Shown here in pieces: positions 42,023 through 51,683 of a stretch of 64,000 nt of DNA. Source of the stretch: Candidatus Obscuribacterales bacterium (GTDB taxonomy: Bacteria; Cyanobacteriota; Vampirovibrionia; Obscuribacterales; Obscuribacteraceae). Location of the stretch: contig JAGVKB010000053.1 in the NCBI GenBank assembly GCA_020050835.1, forward strand, positions 89,857 to 153,856. Reading direction: 5' to 3'. Below the pieces are notes generated by a model that was not told where the DNA came from, ran no database searches, and saw only the letters and a program-made list of their open reading frames with translations. Position numbers and translations under genes: made by a program. Position 1 is the stretch's first letter. Every line of letters starts with the position of its first letter.

Positions 42023-42955
42023 CTAATGCGGGCTTACACGAGCTTTCAATAACTCGGCCAACATCTCAATAAACTTCGGATGGCAACCAACTGTCTCTGC
42101 GCGCAGCATGTTAACACCATTTTCAGCGGCGAACTCGGCGGCCTGAACATCCAAGTCGAATAGAACTTCCACATGATCGCAGACAAAACCGACAGGCATG
42201 ACCACGACATTTCTTACACCGTTTTGTTTGGCTTCAAAAATTGCGTCACGTATGTCCGGTTCAAGCCAAGGTTGATGTGGGCTGCCGCTGCGACTCTGGT
42301 AAGCTACCTTCCAGTTGCTTTCGCCCAATTTGTCACAAACCAGCTGAGCGCTTTCAGTTATCTGGCGAGCATATCCAGAGGCGTCCGACATGTAGGTAGG
42401 CACGCTATGGGCCGTAAAGATCAGCTGCGTAGAGCTGCGCTCGGGCAAGGCTAGCAGATTGAGCTTCTCAGAACACCGGTCAGCTACGGCCTCTATGAAC
42501 AGCGGATTGGAATGCCAGGACGGTGCAAACTCAATTCGCAAAAATGAGTCGTTGACTTCGGCAAGCGCCTCCTCCACCGCCCTGACATATCGTTCGAAGC
42601 TGGCTTCGGTACGATGAGGAGCCATCACGATTGCCACTGCATACGACACCTTATCGTTGACTAATTTCTTGATGGCATCACTGATGTAGGGCGCCCAATA
42701 CAGAAAGCCTGGTTCGACGGGCATCTGGCATCCACGCTCGGTTAGAGCACCCTCCAACTGCCGAGCCTGCCGTTCGGTCAGCTCCTTAAATGGCGACTTT
42801 CCGCCAATCAATCTGTACTGGTTGATGACAGCTTCGATCCGTTCTTGAGACACGCTGCGACCGCGCGTCACATTGAGGATGAAAGGTCTGACCTCATCAA
42901 AGGAAGTCGGACCTCCAAATCCCAACATCAAGACCGCTTCCTTCCCCTGACTCAT
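42023..42955 (-). CDS. hemH: Ferrochelatase
   Basis: 310 residues from the ATG at 42955, with GGGAAGG upstream; the open frame to 43033 lies inside hemE. LMLGFGGPTSFDEVRPF is the standard start, then RLIGGKSPFKELTERQA and the active-site region FTAHSVPTYM with the catalytic His. The C-terminus has MPVGFVCDHVEVLFDLD, containing the conserved metal-binding Glu. It inserts Fe(II) into protoporphyrin IX, or into coproporphyrin in the alternative route. It directly follows hemE. Confidence 0.93.
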   Translation of the reverse strand: MSQGKEAVLMLGFGGPTSFDEVRPFILNVTRGRSVSQERIEAVINQYRLIGGKSPFKELTERQARQLEGALTERGCQMPVEPGFLYWAPYISDAIKKLVNDKVSYAVAIVMAPHRTEASFERYVRAVEEALAEVNDSFLRIEFAPSWHSNPLFIEAVADRCSEKLNLLALPERSSTQLIFTAHSVPTYMSDASGYARQITESAQLVCDKLGESNWKVAYQSRSGSPHQPWLEPDIRDAIFEAKQNGVRNVVVMPVGFVCDHVEVLFDLDVQAAEFAAENGVNMLRAETVGCHPKFIEMLAELLKARVSPH

Positions 42956-42956
42956 C

Positions 42957-44054
42957 TCAGCGCCTTCCCAATTCGTGAACCAATTCAACCAGGTACTTGA
43001 CGTTATCGACCGTCGTCTCAGGCAGCACGCCATGCCCGAGATTGAAGATATGACCGGCTCTGTTGCCGGTTTGATCGAATATGCGTCTCACCCGTTTTTC
43101 GATCTCAAAACGGTCGGCCAACAACACGACCGGGTCGAGATTGCCTTGCACTGCGACCTGAGGTCCCAGGCGATTCCAGGCCTCGGCAATGCCAATTCGC
43201 CAGTCCAGACCGACTACGTCACCACCGGCATCACGCAACATCTCAAGCAAATGCGCCGTGCCGGTTCCAAAATGGATAACCGGAGCAGTCCCGCGAATTC
43301 CGGCTATCAATGTACGCATGTGCGGAAGAACAAATTCGCGATAATCATCCTGGGAAAGGCAACCGACCCAAGAATCGAATAGCTGCACCGCCTGTGCACC
43401 AGCTGTGACCTGCAACTTCAAATATTTGACCGTCAGATCAACCAGCCGGGTCATCAAAGCGTGCCAGGCATCAGGCTCACGATACAACAAGGACTTGGTA
43501 TTTTCATAATTGCGAGAAGCCCCACCTTCCAATAAATAAGATGCAAGCGTAAACGGCGCGCCAGCGAAACCAATCAGCGGAACGGCAGGATTGAGGGCGG
43601 CTCGAGTCAATTTGATCGCTTCAAGCGCGAAGCCGAGTGATTCTTCCGGATCGACCGGCCGCAATTGCTCGATCTCCTTTCTCGATCTCGGCGGTCGCTC
43701 GATAACGGGACCGTCTCCCTTGAGAAACTTCAGCCCGACGCCCATCGCTTCGAGCGGTAAAAGAATGTCTGAGAAGATAATGGCAGCATCGACTTTGAGC
43801 ATCTCGACAGCCATCACGGTAACCTGGCATGCCAGCTCGGGATTCTTACAGAGCTCGAGAAACTCGACCCGGGAGCGAATCTCCCGGTACTCGGGCATGA
43901 AACGACCGGCCTGCCTCATGAGCCAAACCGGCACATAGTCGGTGGGCTGGCGTCGACACGCCTTAAGAAACGCGCTTTGATCCAGCTTAGCTGCAGCAGC
44001 TTCACTCAATGCTGCCGAACGAGTTAACTCCCTATCTTCCGAGCACTTAGTCAC
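42957..44054 (-). CDS. hemE: Uroporphyrinogen decarboxylase
   Basis: 365 residues from a GTG at 44054 (reads as MTKCSEDREL), chosen because GGCGGAG lies nine bases upstream and the length then matches the family; the open frame to 44261 would add an unrelated extension. FLKACRRQPTDYVPVWLMRQ, with AGRFMPEYR next, is the signature substrate-binding loop; IIFSDILLPLEAMG holds the catalytic Asp; HFGTGTAHLLEMLRDAGGDV and FNLGHGVLPET complete the pattern. It converts uroporphyrinogen III to coproporphyrinogen III. First gene of the heme operon. Confidence 0.93.
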   Translation of the reverse strand: MTKCSEDRELTRSAALSEAAAAKLDQSAFLKACRRQPTDYVPVWLMRQAGRFMPEYREIRSRVEFLELCKNPELACQVTVMAVEMLKVDAAIIFSDILLPLEAMGVGLKFLKGDGPVIERPPRSRKEIEQLRPVDPEESLGFALEAIKLTRAALNPAVPLIGFAGAPFTLASYLLEGGASRNYENTKSLLYREPDAWHALMTRLVDLTVKYLKLQVTAGAQAVQLFDSWVGCLSQDDYREFVLPHMRTLIAGIRGTAPVIHFGTGTAHLLEMLRDAGGDVVGLDWRIGIAEAWNRLGPQVAVQGNLDPVVLLADRFEIEKRVRRIFDQTGNRAGHIFNLGHGVLPETTVDNVKYLVELVHELGRR

Positions 44055-44378
44055 TAACAGTATCTCCGCCCAATTCCTCGCCTGCAAACGGCTTGTAATC
44101 CTAACATAATCGCCGGCGGCACAGCCCGGGATGCCTGGCATCACCGCTACCAGAGGTGAAGCACGACCAGCGGCAAACAAACCGGCAACCAAGCGACCAG
44201 CAGAATTTCTGACCAACGGCATTTCCGGGCAGACCGGTTCGACCAGCGGAATGTATGGCAACCCGCCACTTCCTTCGCTCGGTTAGCATACTCTCAACTT
44301 TCGGAAGGGTTAAGAACCATGTGGAAAGTAAACAAACGTGTACAATGATGACCGATTTCCGGCGCGGAGGATGGCAGA
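44055..44378. other. 324-bp divergent intergenic region
   Basis: It lies between the hemE start and the divergent QueC-like gene. An open frame on the minus strand crosses it but lacks start signals and homology. GGAGG near 44364 is the ribosome site of the gene at 44379. Nothing else was recognised. Confidence 0.4.
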
Positions 44379-45008
44379 ATGCGTCGATTCAGCCCCAAGC
44401 ATGCAATAGACATTCCCACCAAGCTCCCCAGAACCGCAATTGCCGTATTGGCAAGCGGTGGCATCCAGAGCGCCATTCTGACGGCACACCTGCTCGACGA
44501 GTTCGAAGCGGTATATCCGGTGTATGTTCGCATCGGCTCCTCGCTGGAGCGCGCGGAAGAACAGCAGTTACGGCGTTTTCTGGCTGCCATTCGCGGGCCG
44601 AGATTGGGTCGACTGACAATAATCGAAAGCTCGCAAGCGGCTGAGGACGGCGATCGGCTCGAGCAGCTTTTGTCACGCGCTGCAGCCTGGTGCGCCTCTA
44701 ACGGAATTGAATCGCTGGCAGTAGGCACACTCGACCAGATCGAAGTTTCGTTGCCGGAGCAGACAGGCAAGGTCAGAGTCATCAGCCCGTTTGCTGCCCT
44801 ATCCAGAAGCAGCGTGCTGGAACTCGGTCAGGATCTGCCGCTCGACTTCACCTTCTCTTGCTCGCGCCCGGTGATCAAAGCGCTGTCAGCCAAACATTGC
44901 GGGCAGTGCTTGAAGTGCCAGAGGCGAAAGCTAGGATTGGCCAGTCTTAAATTGAACGATCGCACCACCTACGCCGATGCCGAAAAGATGGCACTCTCCG
45001 CATCTTAG
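44379..45008 (+). CDS. QueC/ExsB-like PP-loop protein with altered P-loop
   Basis: 209 residues. The start is supported by GGAGG ten bases upstream. The fold matches 7-cyano-7-deazaguanine synthase: VLASGGIQSA at the ATP site, a central helical part, and the zinc-binding C-terminus HCGQCLKCQRRKLGL (CxxC..C type). The PP-loop normally reads SGGxDS; here the Asp is Gln and the Ser is followed by Ala, which may change ATP binding or substrate. No other queuosine gene is present in the window. It may be a diverged QueC paralog with another role. Confidence 0.7.
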   Translation: MRRFSPKHAIDIPTKLPRTAIAVLASGGIQSAILTAHLLDEFEAVYPVYVRIGSSLERAEEQQLRRFLAAIRGPRLGRLTIIESSQAAEDGDRLEQLLSRAAAWCASNGIESLAVGTLDQIEVSLPEQTGKVRVISPFAALSRSSVLELGQDLPLDFTFSCSRPVIKALSAKHCGQCLKCQRRKLGLASLKLNDRTTYADAEKMALSAS

Positions 45009-45061
45009 CCAGGCAGGATGGGTTGATCAGCTGATTGCGCTAGTAAACAAAAGGCGTGAAT

Positions 45062-45982
45062 ATGCCCACGTCCGAATCGTTCGACACTGTAATTATCGGA
45101 GCAGGTCCAGCTGGCGCCAGCTGCGCCCTTGAATTGCACGAATCCCGGGTCAACTACCTCCTGGTCGAAAGAGCCAGCAGCGCGGGTGGCCAGCTCAGCG
45201 AAATCCACAACCCACTTAGCAATCTTGCGCCGGCCTACTGGCCGAACGGACCGGCTCTTAAAGCCTCGATGACCGAGATGCTGGCGAAGATAGGCTGCAA
45301 TCTTCGACTGAATACCGACATAGAAAAAGTCGACCTAAAATCCGGGTGGCTCGTCACTTCTTCCGGAGAGCTCAAGGCAAAAACAATCCTACTGGCCACC
45401 GGCTATCGCTTGCGGCGCTTAGACCTGGCGGGACTGCGCGACTTCGCAGAGAGCGTCTGCTATCACGTAAGCTCAGGCTCCGACCGATATTCCGGAGCAA
45501 CGGTAGCAGTGGTCGGCGGCGGTGACAATGCCGTAATGCAGGCGATCGAATTGGCGGACCGGTGTTCTAAGGTCTATTTGATCAATCGCACCGACAAGTT
45601 TAAATCCCGCCCAGATTTGTTATTGGAGCTTCGAAACCGCAGTAACACAGAAATTCTAGTTGACAGCAAAGTCTCCGAATTGGGCGGCAATTCTACCCTT
45701 GAATGGCTCCGTCTGGCTTCGGCCAGTGGCAAGCAGCGCCGGATTGACGCTTGCGGTCTGGTAGTAAAGATTGGCTTCATACCAAACACGGAGCTGTTTG
45801 CCGGTCAGACAACAATGGATAGCAGCGGACACATTTTGATCGATCAAAACTGCCAGACATCAGTCGGGTCCACCTTCGCCGCCGGAGACATCACCAATCC
45901 GGGCTACCCGCGCATTGCAACAGCATTGGGGCAGGGAACGCTAGCCGCCAAGGCAATTCGTAGAATCCTCGAAAGACACTAG
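45062..45982 (+). CDS. Thioredoxin-reductase-like FAD/NAD(P) oxidoreductase
   Basis: 306 residues from the ATG at 45062 (GTG 45056 is an alternative). FAD site TVIIGAGPAGASCALEL, NAD(P) site VAVVGGGDNAVMQAIEL, and a final FAD contact FAAGDITNPGYPRIATALGQ. There is no redox CxxC in the central domain, so it is not a true thioredoxin reductase. The layout resembles type 2 ferredoxin-NADP reductases or related flavoproteins. It starts 53 bp after the QueC-like gene and could be cotranscribed. Confidence 0.82.
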   Translation: MPTSESFDTVIIGAGPAGASCALELHESRVNYLLVERASSAGGQLSEIHNPLSNLAPAYWPNGPALKASMTEMLAKIGCNLRLNTDIEKVDLKSGWLVTSSGELKAKTILLATGYRLRRLDLAGLRDFAESVCYHVSSGSDRYSGATVAVVGGGDNAVMQAIELADRCSKVYLINRTDKFKSRPDLLLELRNRSNTEILVDSKVSELGGNSTLEWLRLASASGKQRRIDACGLVVKIGFIPNTELFAGQTTMDSSGHILIDQNCQTSVGSTFAAGDITNPGYPRIATALGQGTLAAKAIRRILERH

Positions 45983-46036
45983 CGACACTTCAGATAAAAA
46001 TGCTTGATCGGATTGTTGCAGCCGAACCTGGCTGAA

Positions 46037-47215
46037 TCAGGCGCGAATGGCAAAAATATTCTCAATCACACCTTGCACGACGAGATCGGGCGTGGACGCA
46101 CCAGATGTGATACCGATAGTGACCGGACCTTCCGGAAGCCAGGGTTCGGTGAGCACTGATTCAGTGCTATACAAAGGCTTGTGTGAGACTCGATTGCCAG
46201 GGCCGATACAGCCCTGGACATCTATATGGTAGGCAGGAATTCCGTTTTCCTTGGCGATTTCAAAGAGATGCCCGGTGTTCGACGAATTGTATCCGCCGAT
46301 TACCAGAATTAGGTCGAGCGTTTCGCCTACCATCTTCATCATCGCATCCTGTCGTTCCTGCGTAGCATCGCAGATGGTATCGCCCGGACTGAGAAAGTGC
46401 TCATCGAGCTTACTTGGCCCAAACTTCTGAAGCATCGTGCGCTCGAACAACTTGCCAATTTGCTCGGTCTCACCTTTGAGCATGGTTGTTTGATTGGCGA
46501 CGCCGAGTCGTTCCAGATGCCTGTCGGGATCGAAGCCCGAAGAATAAGCAACCCGAAACTTATCGAGAAACTCAGCTCGGCTGAACTTGCCTTGAATGTA
46601 TGCACATACCCACTTAGCTTCATCAAGATTCTGCACGATCAGGTAGTTTTCGGCGCGCGATGAAGTGGCAATGGTCTCTTCATGGTTGTACTTTCCGTGA
46701 ATGATCGCCGTAAAATCAGCCTGCTTGTACTTGTTGACTCGATTCCAGACACGGGAGACCCAGGGACAAGTTGTATCGACTATCTCACAGCCCTTGCGCT
46801 CGAGCAGCTGCATCTCCTGGACGCTGGCTCCAAAGGCCGGCAAAATCACCACATCACCGGCAGCAATACCGGAGAAGTCTTTGACCCCGCAATCATCAAC
46901 TGTTACGAAGTCAATCTGCATCTTGCGCAGCTTGTCGTTGACCAGTGGATTATGGATGATTTCATTTGTAATCCAGATCCGGCGGTCTGGGAAATGGCGG
47001 CGAGTCTCGTAGGCCATCGACACAGCCCTGTCGACTCCCCAACAGAAGCCAAACGCTTCGGCCAGCCTCACTGTAATGTTGCCGGAGGACAGGGTGTTGC
47101 CGCTCTGCCGCATCTGACCAATCAGGTCGGACTCATACTCACGCTGCAAATCGACCTGAACTTCTTCCTTTAGCCCGAAGCCCTTCCGATGGTAGTTTGC
47201 ACTGACTTTCGTCAC
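46037..47215 (-). CDS. ispH: 4-hydroxy-3-methylbut-2-enyl diphosphate reductase, cyanobacterial long type
   Basis: 392 residues, longer than the ~310 of E. coli. The start contains [14 protein letters not shown], a block typical of cyanobacterial and plastid IspH. The iron-sulfur cysteines are in FGFCWGV (C58), DTTCPWV and [19 protein letters not shown] and [15 protein letters not shown] are active-site regions. It makes IPP and DMAPP in the last step of the non-mevalonate pathway. Its type is the best single taxonomic hint in the window. Confidence 0.95.
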   Translation of the reverse strand: MTKVSANYHRKGFGLKEEVQVDLQREYESDLIGQMRQSGNTLSSGNITVRLAEAFGFCWGVDRAVSMAYETRRHFPDRRIWITNEIIHNPLVNDKLRKMQIDFVTVDDCGVKDFSGIAAGDVVILPAFGASVQEMQLLERKGCEIVDTTCPWVSRVWNRVNKYKQADFTAIIHGKYNHEETIATSSRAENYLIVQNLDEAKWVCAYIQGKFSRAEFLDKFRVAYSSGFDPDRHLERLGVANQTTMLKGETEQIGKLFERTMLQKFGPSKLDEHFLSPGDTICDATQERQDAMMKMVGETLDLILVIGGYNSSNTGHLFEIAKENGIPAYHIDVQGCIGPGNRVSHKPLYSTESVLTEPWLPEGPVTIGITSGASTPDLVVQGVIENIFAIRA

Positions 47216-47441
47216 TTTTGCCCTGCTCTTTAATGCCAGCGCCTGATTATATTACAGATCCCTCCAGCTCGACTGGATGAGCAGGAAGCCTTAGAACTTG
47301 TGTAAAGACTTACTTAAGCGCTGACGTGCTTAGATATTCTTAGAGCAACTCACTACTTGCTCTAGAACGAAAGACCTGCCTTAATTGTCTTGATCATAGT
47401 TAATGGTCACAAATTTTGGAATTCCCTCTGGAGAAACACTC

Positions 47442-47843
47442 GTGAAAAAGACCGCGATTTCAATTCTCGCCTTAGTAACCCTAGCCTCAGTCTCATCATT
47501 ACCCGCATCAGCCGAAAATGACTTCGGTGGAATGGCCAAATCCACAGCCATGTTTCCCGTAAGAACTGCCGCTCTCGGAGCCGGACTGGTAGTAGGAACT
47601 CCGGTCGCGATCCTCCGGCGCGTCTCCAATCGCTGTACGGAGTACACCGGTAACTTCGCCGACAAGATAGGCGGAAAGGACAACCTTCCACCGGTGCTTT
47701 TCGCCAGCATCCTGGGAGTGCCGTTCGGTCTGGTGTCCGGCACAGCGGAAGGCGTCTACTTCGGCGGCAAGAACGCAATCTCGAATTGTGTCGAGCATCC
47801 GTTCAGCAAGGACTCCTTCAGCCTGGGAGATGAGCTGGAGTAA
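47442..47843 (+). CDS. Small exported protein of unknown function
   Basis: 133 residues from the GTG at 47442 (MKKTAISILALVTLASVSS), chosen because TGGAG lies eight bases upstream and it gives a clean signal peptide ending at ASA (about residue 24). The mature part is Gly/Val-rich and mildly hydrophobic (TAALGAGLVVGTPVAILRRV; VLFASILGVPFGLVSGTAEG), so it may associate with the membrane. The family is not recognised. The gene has its own strong terminator at 47885-47918, so it is probably a single-gene transcript. Upstream, TAGAGCAA (47341-47348) and TTGCTCTA (47357-47364) form an 8-bp dyad that may be a regulatory site. Confidence 0.7.
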   Translation: MKKTAISILALVTLASVSSLPASAENDFGGMAKSTAMFPVRTAALGAGLVVGTPVAILRRVSNRCTEYTGNFADKIGGKDNLPPVLFASILGVPFGLVSGTAEGVYFGGKNAISNCVEHPFSKDSFSLGDELE

Positions 47844-47884
47844 CCTTTAACTTAAGGCTGCGGCTATATACAATGTCCGCAGTA

Positions 47885-47918
47885 GCAGCGGATGGCTGTT
47901 TGCCATCCGCTGCTTTTT
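47885..47918 (+). terminator. Strong intrinsic terminator
   Basis: GCAGCGGATGGC pairs perfectly with GCCATCCGCTGC (12 bp) around TGTTT, followed at once by TTTTT. It ends the transcript of the gene at 47442 and rules out the ATG at 47892 as start of the next gene. Confidence 0.92.
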
Positions 47919-47939
47919 CGTGATCTTAGAGCAAGGCAT

Positions 47940-48626
47940 ATGCAGCAATTCAATATCAAAGCTTTAATTTTTGACATGGACGGTGTCCTGGTCGACTCGG
48001 AACCCTGCCATCTGCAGGCCTACCAAGAGCTTTTGGGACGGCTTGGACATCCCTACACTGGCGAGGACAACAGAGAATTCCTCGGACGGAAGGACATTAC
48101 AATCCTGGGAATCTTGAACGAACGGTACAATCTAAAATCCTCTGCCGAAGCGCTTCTTGTCGAAAAGGAGGCGATTTTGGCCCGTTTACTGGCAACAGCC
48201 GTTCCTCGCCCCGGAGTAGTCAAGACACTCGAGACGGCCAAGCGTTTAGGTTTGCCGATTGCAGTGGCCTCTTCTGCCACCCTGCCAACCATCAAACTAG
48301 TAGTCGATGTTTTGAAGATTCGCAGCTATTTCAAAACCTTAACCTCAGGCGATGAAGTAGCTCATGGCAAGCCGGCTCCCGACGTTTTTCTCCTGGCTGC
48401 CGAAAGGTTGGGGGTCAAGCCGGAGCACAGCCTCGTCATAGAAGATACCTATAATGGCGTGCTTGCAGCAAAGGCTGCCGGAATGTATTGCGTCGCAATC
48501 CCCTGCGCAGTGACCAAACACCAAGACCATTCAGCGGCTGATAAGTTGTTGCAGAGCATGGAAGAGCTGGATCTGTCGTCCTTTCAGCCGGCGACCGAAC
48601 GGACCACGGCCGACTACCGCGCTTAG
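47940..48626 (+). CDS. HAD hydrolase, beta-phosphoglucomutase-like
   Basis: 228 residues from the ATG at 47940; the ATG at 47892 lies inside the terminator hairpin. Motif I is LIFDMDGVLVDSEP, motif II VASSATLP, motif III lysine in GDEVAHGKPAPDVF and motif IV VIEDTYNGVLAAKAAG. The small alpha-helical cap places it with beta-phosphoglucomutases and sugar phosphatases. The substrate is probably a phosphosugar. It is not a GmhB-type enzyme. Confidence 0.9.
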   Translation: MQQFNIKALIFDMDGVLVDSEPCHLQAYQELLGRLGHPYTGEDNREFLGRKDITILGILNERYNLKSSAEALLVEKEAILARLLATAVPRPGVVKTLETAKRLGLPIAVASSATLPTIKLVVDVLKIRSYFKTLTSGDEVAHGKPAPDVFLLAAERLGVKPEHSLVIEDTYNGVLAAKAAGMYCVAIPCAVTKHQDHSAADKLLQSMEELDLSSFQPATERTTADYRA

Positions 48627-48867
48627 TTGCCCAAACACAGACTGAGCACGAGCTGGCTCAGTAACTCCACCTGACATTCCGGCAAAAGCCTCCTCGAAAT
48701 GCCCCTGACAGAGGTCTGGCTAGGACGTCCGGATGGGAGCTTGCAGCGCTGGCAGCAGATAGAAAACAAGTGAATAGAACCGTGTGCTTAGACCAATTTA
48801 GCCGGGTATAAGATGATGGGTACCGGCAATCCGGAATCCGAAAGTCATTGGTGGAAAGGTGAAGCGT

Positions 48868-50655
48868 ATGGCATTAGAGAAGCAAAAGATACTCCGGATC
48901 AATTGCCCTGGATACGGGCAACAGTCATACTTTTCGGCAAACTGCACACCGCCGCTTTACGAATACAGCGCAATCCTGGTCAATCCGATCAGCATTTTGC
49001 ACCTCTTCGACAAAGACCCGGATCTTCTGCGGCAGATAGAGGAAGCTCAGATCGACGGCGCCAGCTCCTTTTCAGCCAAGAGCGACAAACTGATTGAATC
49101 TCTCAACTCCGAGCTCGACGCTCGAATGGCAGAGATGGTGAAGTTTCTCGAACAAGGCGGGCTGCTTGTCTACTTCTTGTGCAGACCGTTCAGCGTGCAG
49201 GGACCCAAAGTAGCGATGGATAACTATTCCTGGCTGGACGTACTGGCACCGGACAGACAGCATGAGAAAAACGAGCGTCACATGGCCTCCGTTTCGCATG
49301 GTAAGAACATCGAGCTTACGGCAGAGGGACAAGCTTCGCCATTTTCCCGGTACATAAAGCAAGCCGGAATGGAATGGACCACCTTAATCCGCGCCGAGAA
49401 TCTGACCGACGGCTACACGGCACTGGCGACAGCCGGACCGAACAAATGCGTATCGGCTTACTTGAACGCGGGCGAACAAGGCGGGACGGTCGTTTTTCTG
49501 CCGGCACCATACAGTCCTCAATTCGATGACACATTGGTAAGCTGCCTGGAGCTCTGGGAGAGTCGCCGGCCGGCCGGCAGCGCCAGCTCTCAGCCGGCCC
49601 AGGCAGCCAACGAAGCACCGAAAGCTAGCACGCCAATCTCAGCAGCGGAGCCTGAATCAGCTGCCAGCGCTGAACCGGAATGGACTCCGGCGGATGTGGA
49701 ATCACCGGCCGCTACTTCGAGCCAAGCCGAACCGTTTTCGACAGCGCCGGCGATGGAAGCGGAGCCGCAAACCTACTCACAGCCAGACTTAGATTGGTCC
49801 ACTCCACCGGAAGCTGAAAGCGAGCCGGCCTCGCCTGAAAGCAGCCCAGCAGCCAGCACCCAAGAACCGCCTGCGGCTCCGGAGCAGCACCAAGAGCGCT
49901 TCGAGCATAAGGCAGCTGCAGCGCCGGAACAACTACAGACAGGCGCAGGTGAAGAGATAGTCCCCAAAGCAAAGGATCTAATTGAGAAGATGGAAGAAAT
50001 ATCAAAAAGCTCCGTTCCGGACTGGTGCCAGAAGTATTCATTTGCCGATCTCGAAAGGATGCGCGATGAGCTGAAAGATCTAAATGACGCCATTCGCCTC
50101 ACCCAAGAGAAGATCGAGAAGGTGGAAGGAAGAATCCGCTCGATGGAAGGGCTGAAGAACTCTCTGCTCGCTGCCGACGGAGACGACCTCTACAGTGCTT
50201 GCTCCAAAGTCTTCGAGCAGCTCGGCTGGAAAGTAAAGGCGGCGCCCGGAGCGAAAGACGAATTCTGGCTTATGGAGGGCGATTCAACCACCTCAATCGT
50301 GCGCATCATCCGCACACCATCGAGACCGAAGAGCGCCGATGTCGCCCAACTCGCCGAATCGATCATCTCGTATTGGGGCGAGCACGAAGAAGAACCGAAG
50401 GGAGTTCTGCTGGCCAGCACTTATGCAAATCGCCCCCCGATCGAAAGAACGGAGGAAGACTACACCGATGCCATCGCAGACTTTGCCAAGAAAAAGAATC
50501 TCTGCCTGATTACGAGCTTACAACTGCTTTCGATTTACAGGGATCTCGAAGGCGGCTCGGCCACACCAACAGATCTCAGGGAGCAGATACTTTCCACCAG
50601 CGGTCGCTTGCCAGGATTCTCGATCGAGGCCAAGCTGGCAGCAACAGCTAGCTAG
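48868..50655 (+). CDS. Composite protein: unknown N-terminal domain, E/P/A linker, coiled coil, nuclease-like C-terminus
   Basis: 595 residues from ATG 48868, with AAGGTGA upstream (GTG 48859 is an alternative). Residues 1-~235 are a folded domain (ILVNPISILHLFDKDPDLLR; GGLLVYFLCRPFSVQG) that I do not recognise. Residues ~235-370 are Glu/Pro/Ala/Ser-rich and disordered. A coiled coil follows (DELKDLNDAIRLTQEKIEKV). The last ~150 residues, LGWKVKAAPGAKDEFWLMEG then KGVLLASTYANRPPIER and LCLITSLQLLSIY, resemble restriction-endonuclease-like (PD-(D/E)XK) domains. The active-site residues are not certain. Possibly a nucleic-acid or defence-related protein. Confidence 0.6.
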   Translation: MALEKQKILRINCPGYGQQSYFSANCTPPLYEYSAILVNPISILHLFDKDPDLLRQIEEAQIDGASSFSAKSDKLIESLNSELDARMAEMVKFLEQGGLLVYFLCRPFSVQGPKVAMDNYSWLDVLAPDRQHEKNERHMASVSHGKNIELTAEGQASPFSRYIKQAGMEWTTLIRAENLTDGYTALATAGPNKCVSAYLNAGEQGGTVVFLPAPYSPQFDDTLVSCLELWESRRPAGSASSQPAQAANEAPKASTPISAAEPESAASAEPEWTPADVESPAATSSQAEPFSTAPAMEAEPQTYSQPDLDWSTPPEAESEPASPESSPAASTQEPPAAPEQHQERFEHKAAAAPEQLQTGAGEEIVPKAKDLIEKMEEISKSSVPDWCQKYSFADLERMRDELKDLNDAIRLTQEKIEKVEGRIRSMEGLKNSLLAADGDDLYSACSKVFEQLGWKVKAAPGAKDEFWLMEGDSTTSIVRIIRTPSRPKSADVAQLAESIISYWGEHEEEPKGVLLASTYANRPPIERTEEDYTDAIADFAKKKNLCLITSLQLLSIYRDLEGGSATPTDLREQILSTSGRLPGFSIEAKLAATAS

Positions 50656-50657
50656 CT

Positions 50658-50675
50658 GGCACCACAGACGGTGCC
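50658..50675. terminator. Short hairpin filling the gap between convergent genes
   Basis: GGCACC (50658-50663) pairs with GGTGCC (50670-50675) around ACAGAC, exactly between two convergent stop codons. The 6-bp stem and absence of a long T-run make it a weak bidirectional terminator candidate. Confidence 0.4.
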
Positions 50676-51671
50676 TTACCTATAGAGTACCTGCTTGAGC
50701 GCCTCTACCGGAACCGCCAACATTTTTGACTTGCCGTTTGCGAAGTCGGTGATGCCAACCACGCGACCGAATTCGTTTAATACAGGGGCTCCCGATGATC
50801 CCTTCTCGGCGTGTGCCGTTATACCGAGAACCCTCTGCCAGCCATTTTCAGCAGCCCCAAGCATCTCCCTGTATTGCGGTTGCATATCTTTCAATGAGCC
50901 AGCCGACTCGAATCTGCCCGGTGAATAGTACATCTTGTTCCAGCCCTGCGGGAAGCTGAAAGTAGACAGCTGAGCACCAGGTTGGAGATTGTTGGACCAT
51001 CCCAATTCAAGCGGCCTGAGTCCGGACTTTTCGAATGAGGAGATCTTCAAAACCGCCAGATCTGTAGCATCATCACTGGCGACTACCCGAGCCGGATAAG
51101 TCTTGCCCTCGGCCGTACGCACCGAAAGTGCCTGCAGATCGTCAACCACATGCAGCATAGTGGCGATCCGGCCATCGTCAGTAGCGACAAAACCCGTTCC
51201 ACGTGCGCGCAGGGGAGACAACCCACCGTTCTTTAGCTCCCGCTTGCCATCAATCTCGACAACACTGCGCTTGGCGTCCAGGTAAAAATTCGCTACAGCT
51301 GATTTAGACGAGTAAGCGCTTAGATCCTTGGGGTCGGCTACCTGCTCGACCTTCAGGGTTGGAATGCTAACCGTAATAGACCGGCTACCGGACTTCAGCC
51401 GTGAGTCAGCAGCCTCTGCCAACAACAAGTTGGCGGCTGCTAACTCCATTTCGGAGTCCGCATCGAAGAGACGGTTGCGGCTTTCACCGTCCAATGATCT
51501 GGCGCCCAACCCGGACATTACTCCAGGCCGGCCTTCGGTTAAACGATTGCCAATTTCTACCACTTGCTCTAGCCCTGCAGCTCTACCACCTGCATGAAAT
51601 ATAAGGGTGACCGCAAGAGTAGTCACTGGGGGAATTGCACAGTACCAAAGATTAAATCGAGGACAAGACAA
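50676..51671 (-). CDS. Exported trypsin-like serine protease
   Basis: 331 residues from a TTG at 51671, with AGGA nine bases upstream. A hydrophobic N-terminus (VTTLAVTLIFHAGG) serves as signal. The S1 triad is visible: His in ATMLHVVDD, Asp in DDATDLAVLK and Ser in KGSSGAPVLN. The strands GTGFVATDDGRIA and GRVVGITDF fit the HtrA-like S1C fold, but no PDZ domain follows. It starts 12 bp after the giant gene at 51684 on the same strand and is almost surely cotranscribed, which suggests it processes or works with that protein. Confidence 0.82.
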   Translation of the reverse strand: MSCPRFNLWYCAIPPVTTLAVTLIFHAGGRAAGLEQVVEIGNRLTEGRPGVMSGLGARSLDGESRNRLFDADSEMELAAANLLLAEAADSRLKSGSRSITVSIPTLKVEQVADPKDLSAYSSKSAVANFYLDAKRSVVEIDGKRELKNGGLSPLRARGTGFVATDDGRIATMLHVVDDLQALSVRTAEGKTYPARVVASDDATDLAVLKISSFEKSGLRPLELGWSNNLQPGAQLSTFSFPQGWNKMYYSPGRFESAGSLKDMQPQYREMLGAAENGWQRVLGITAHAEKGSSGAPVLNEFGRVVGITDFANGKSKMLAVPVEALKQVLYR

Positions 51672-51683
51672 ACGTTTTTATTC

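Noticed and set aside
44055..44261. N-terminal extension of HemE to 44261
   Set aside because: The extra 69 codons have no match to the family, while a GTG at 44054 with GGCGGAG upstream gives the usual length.
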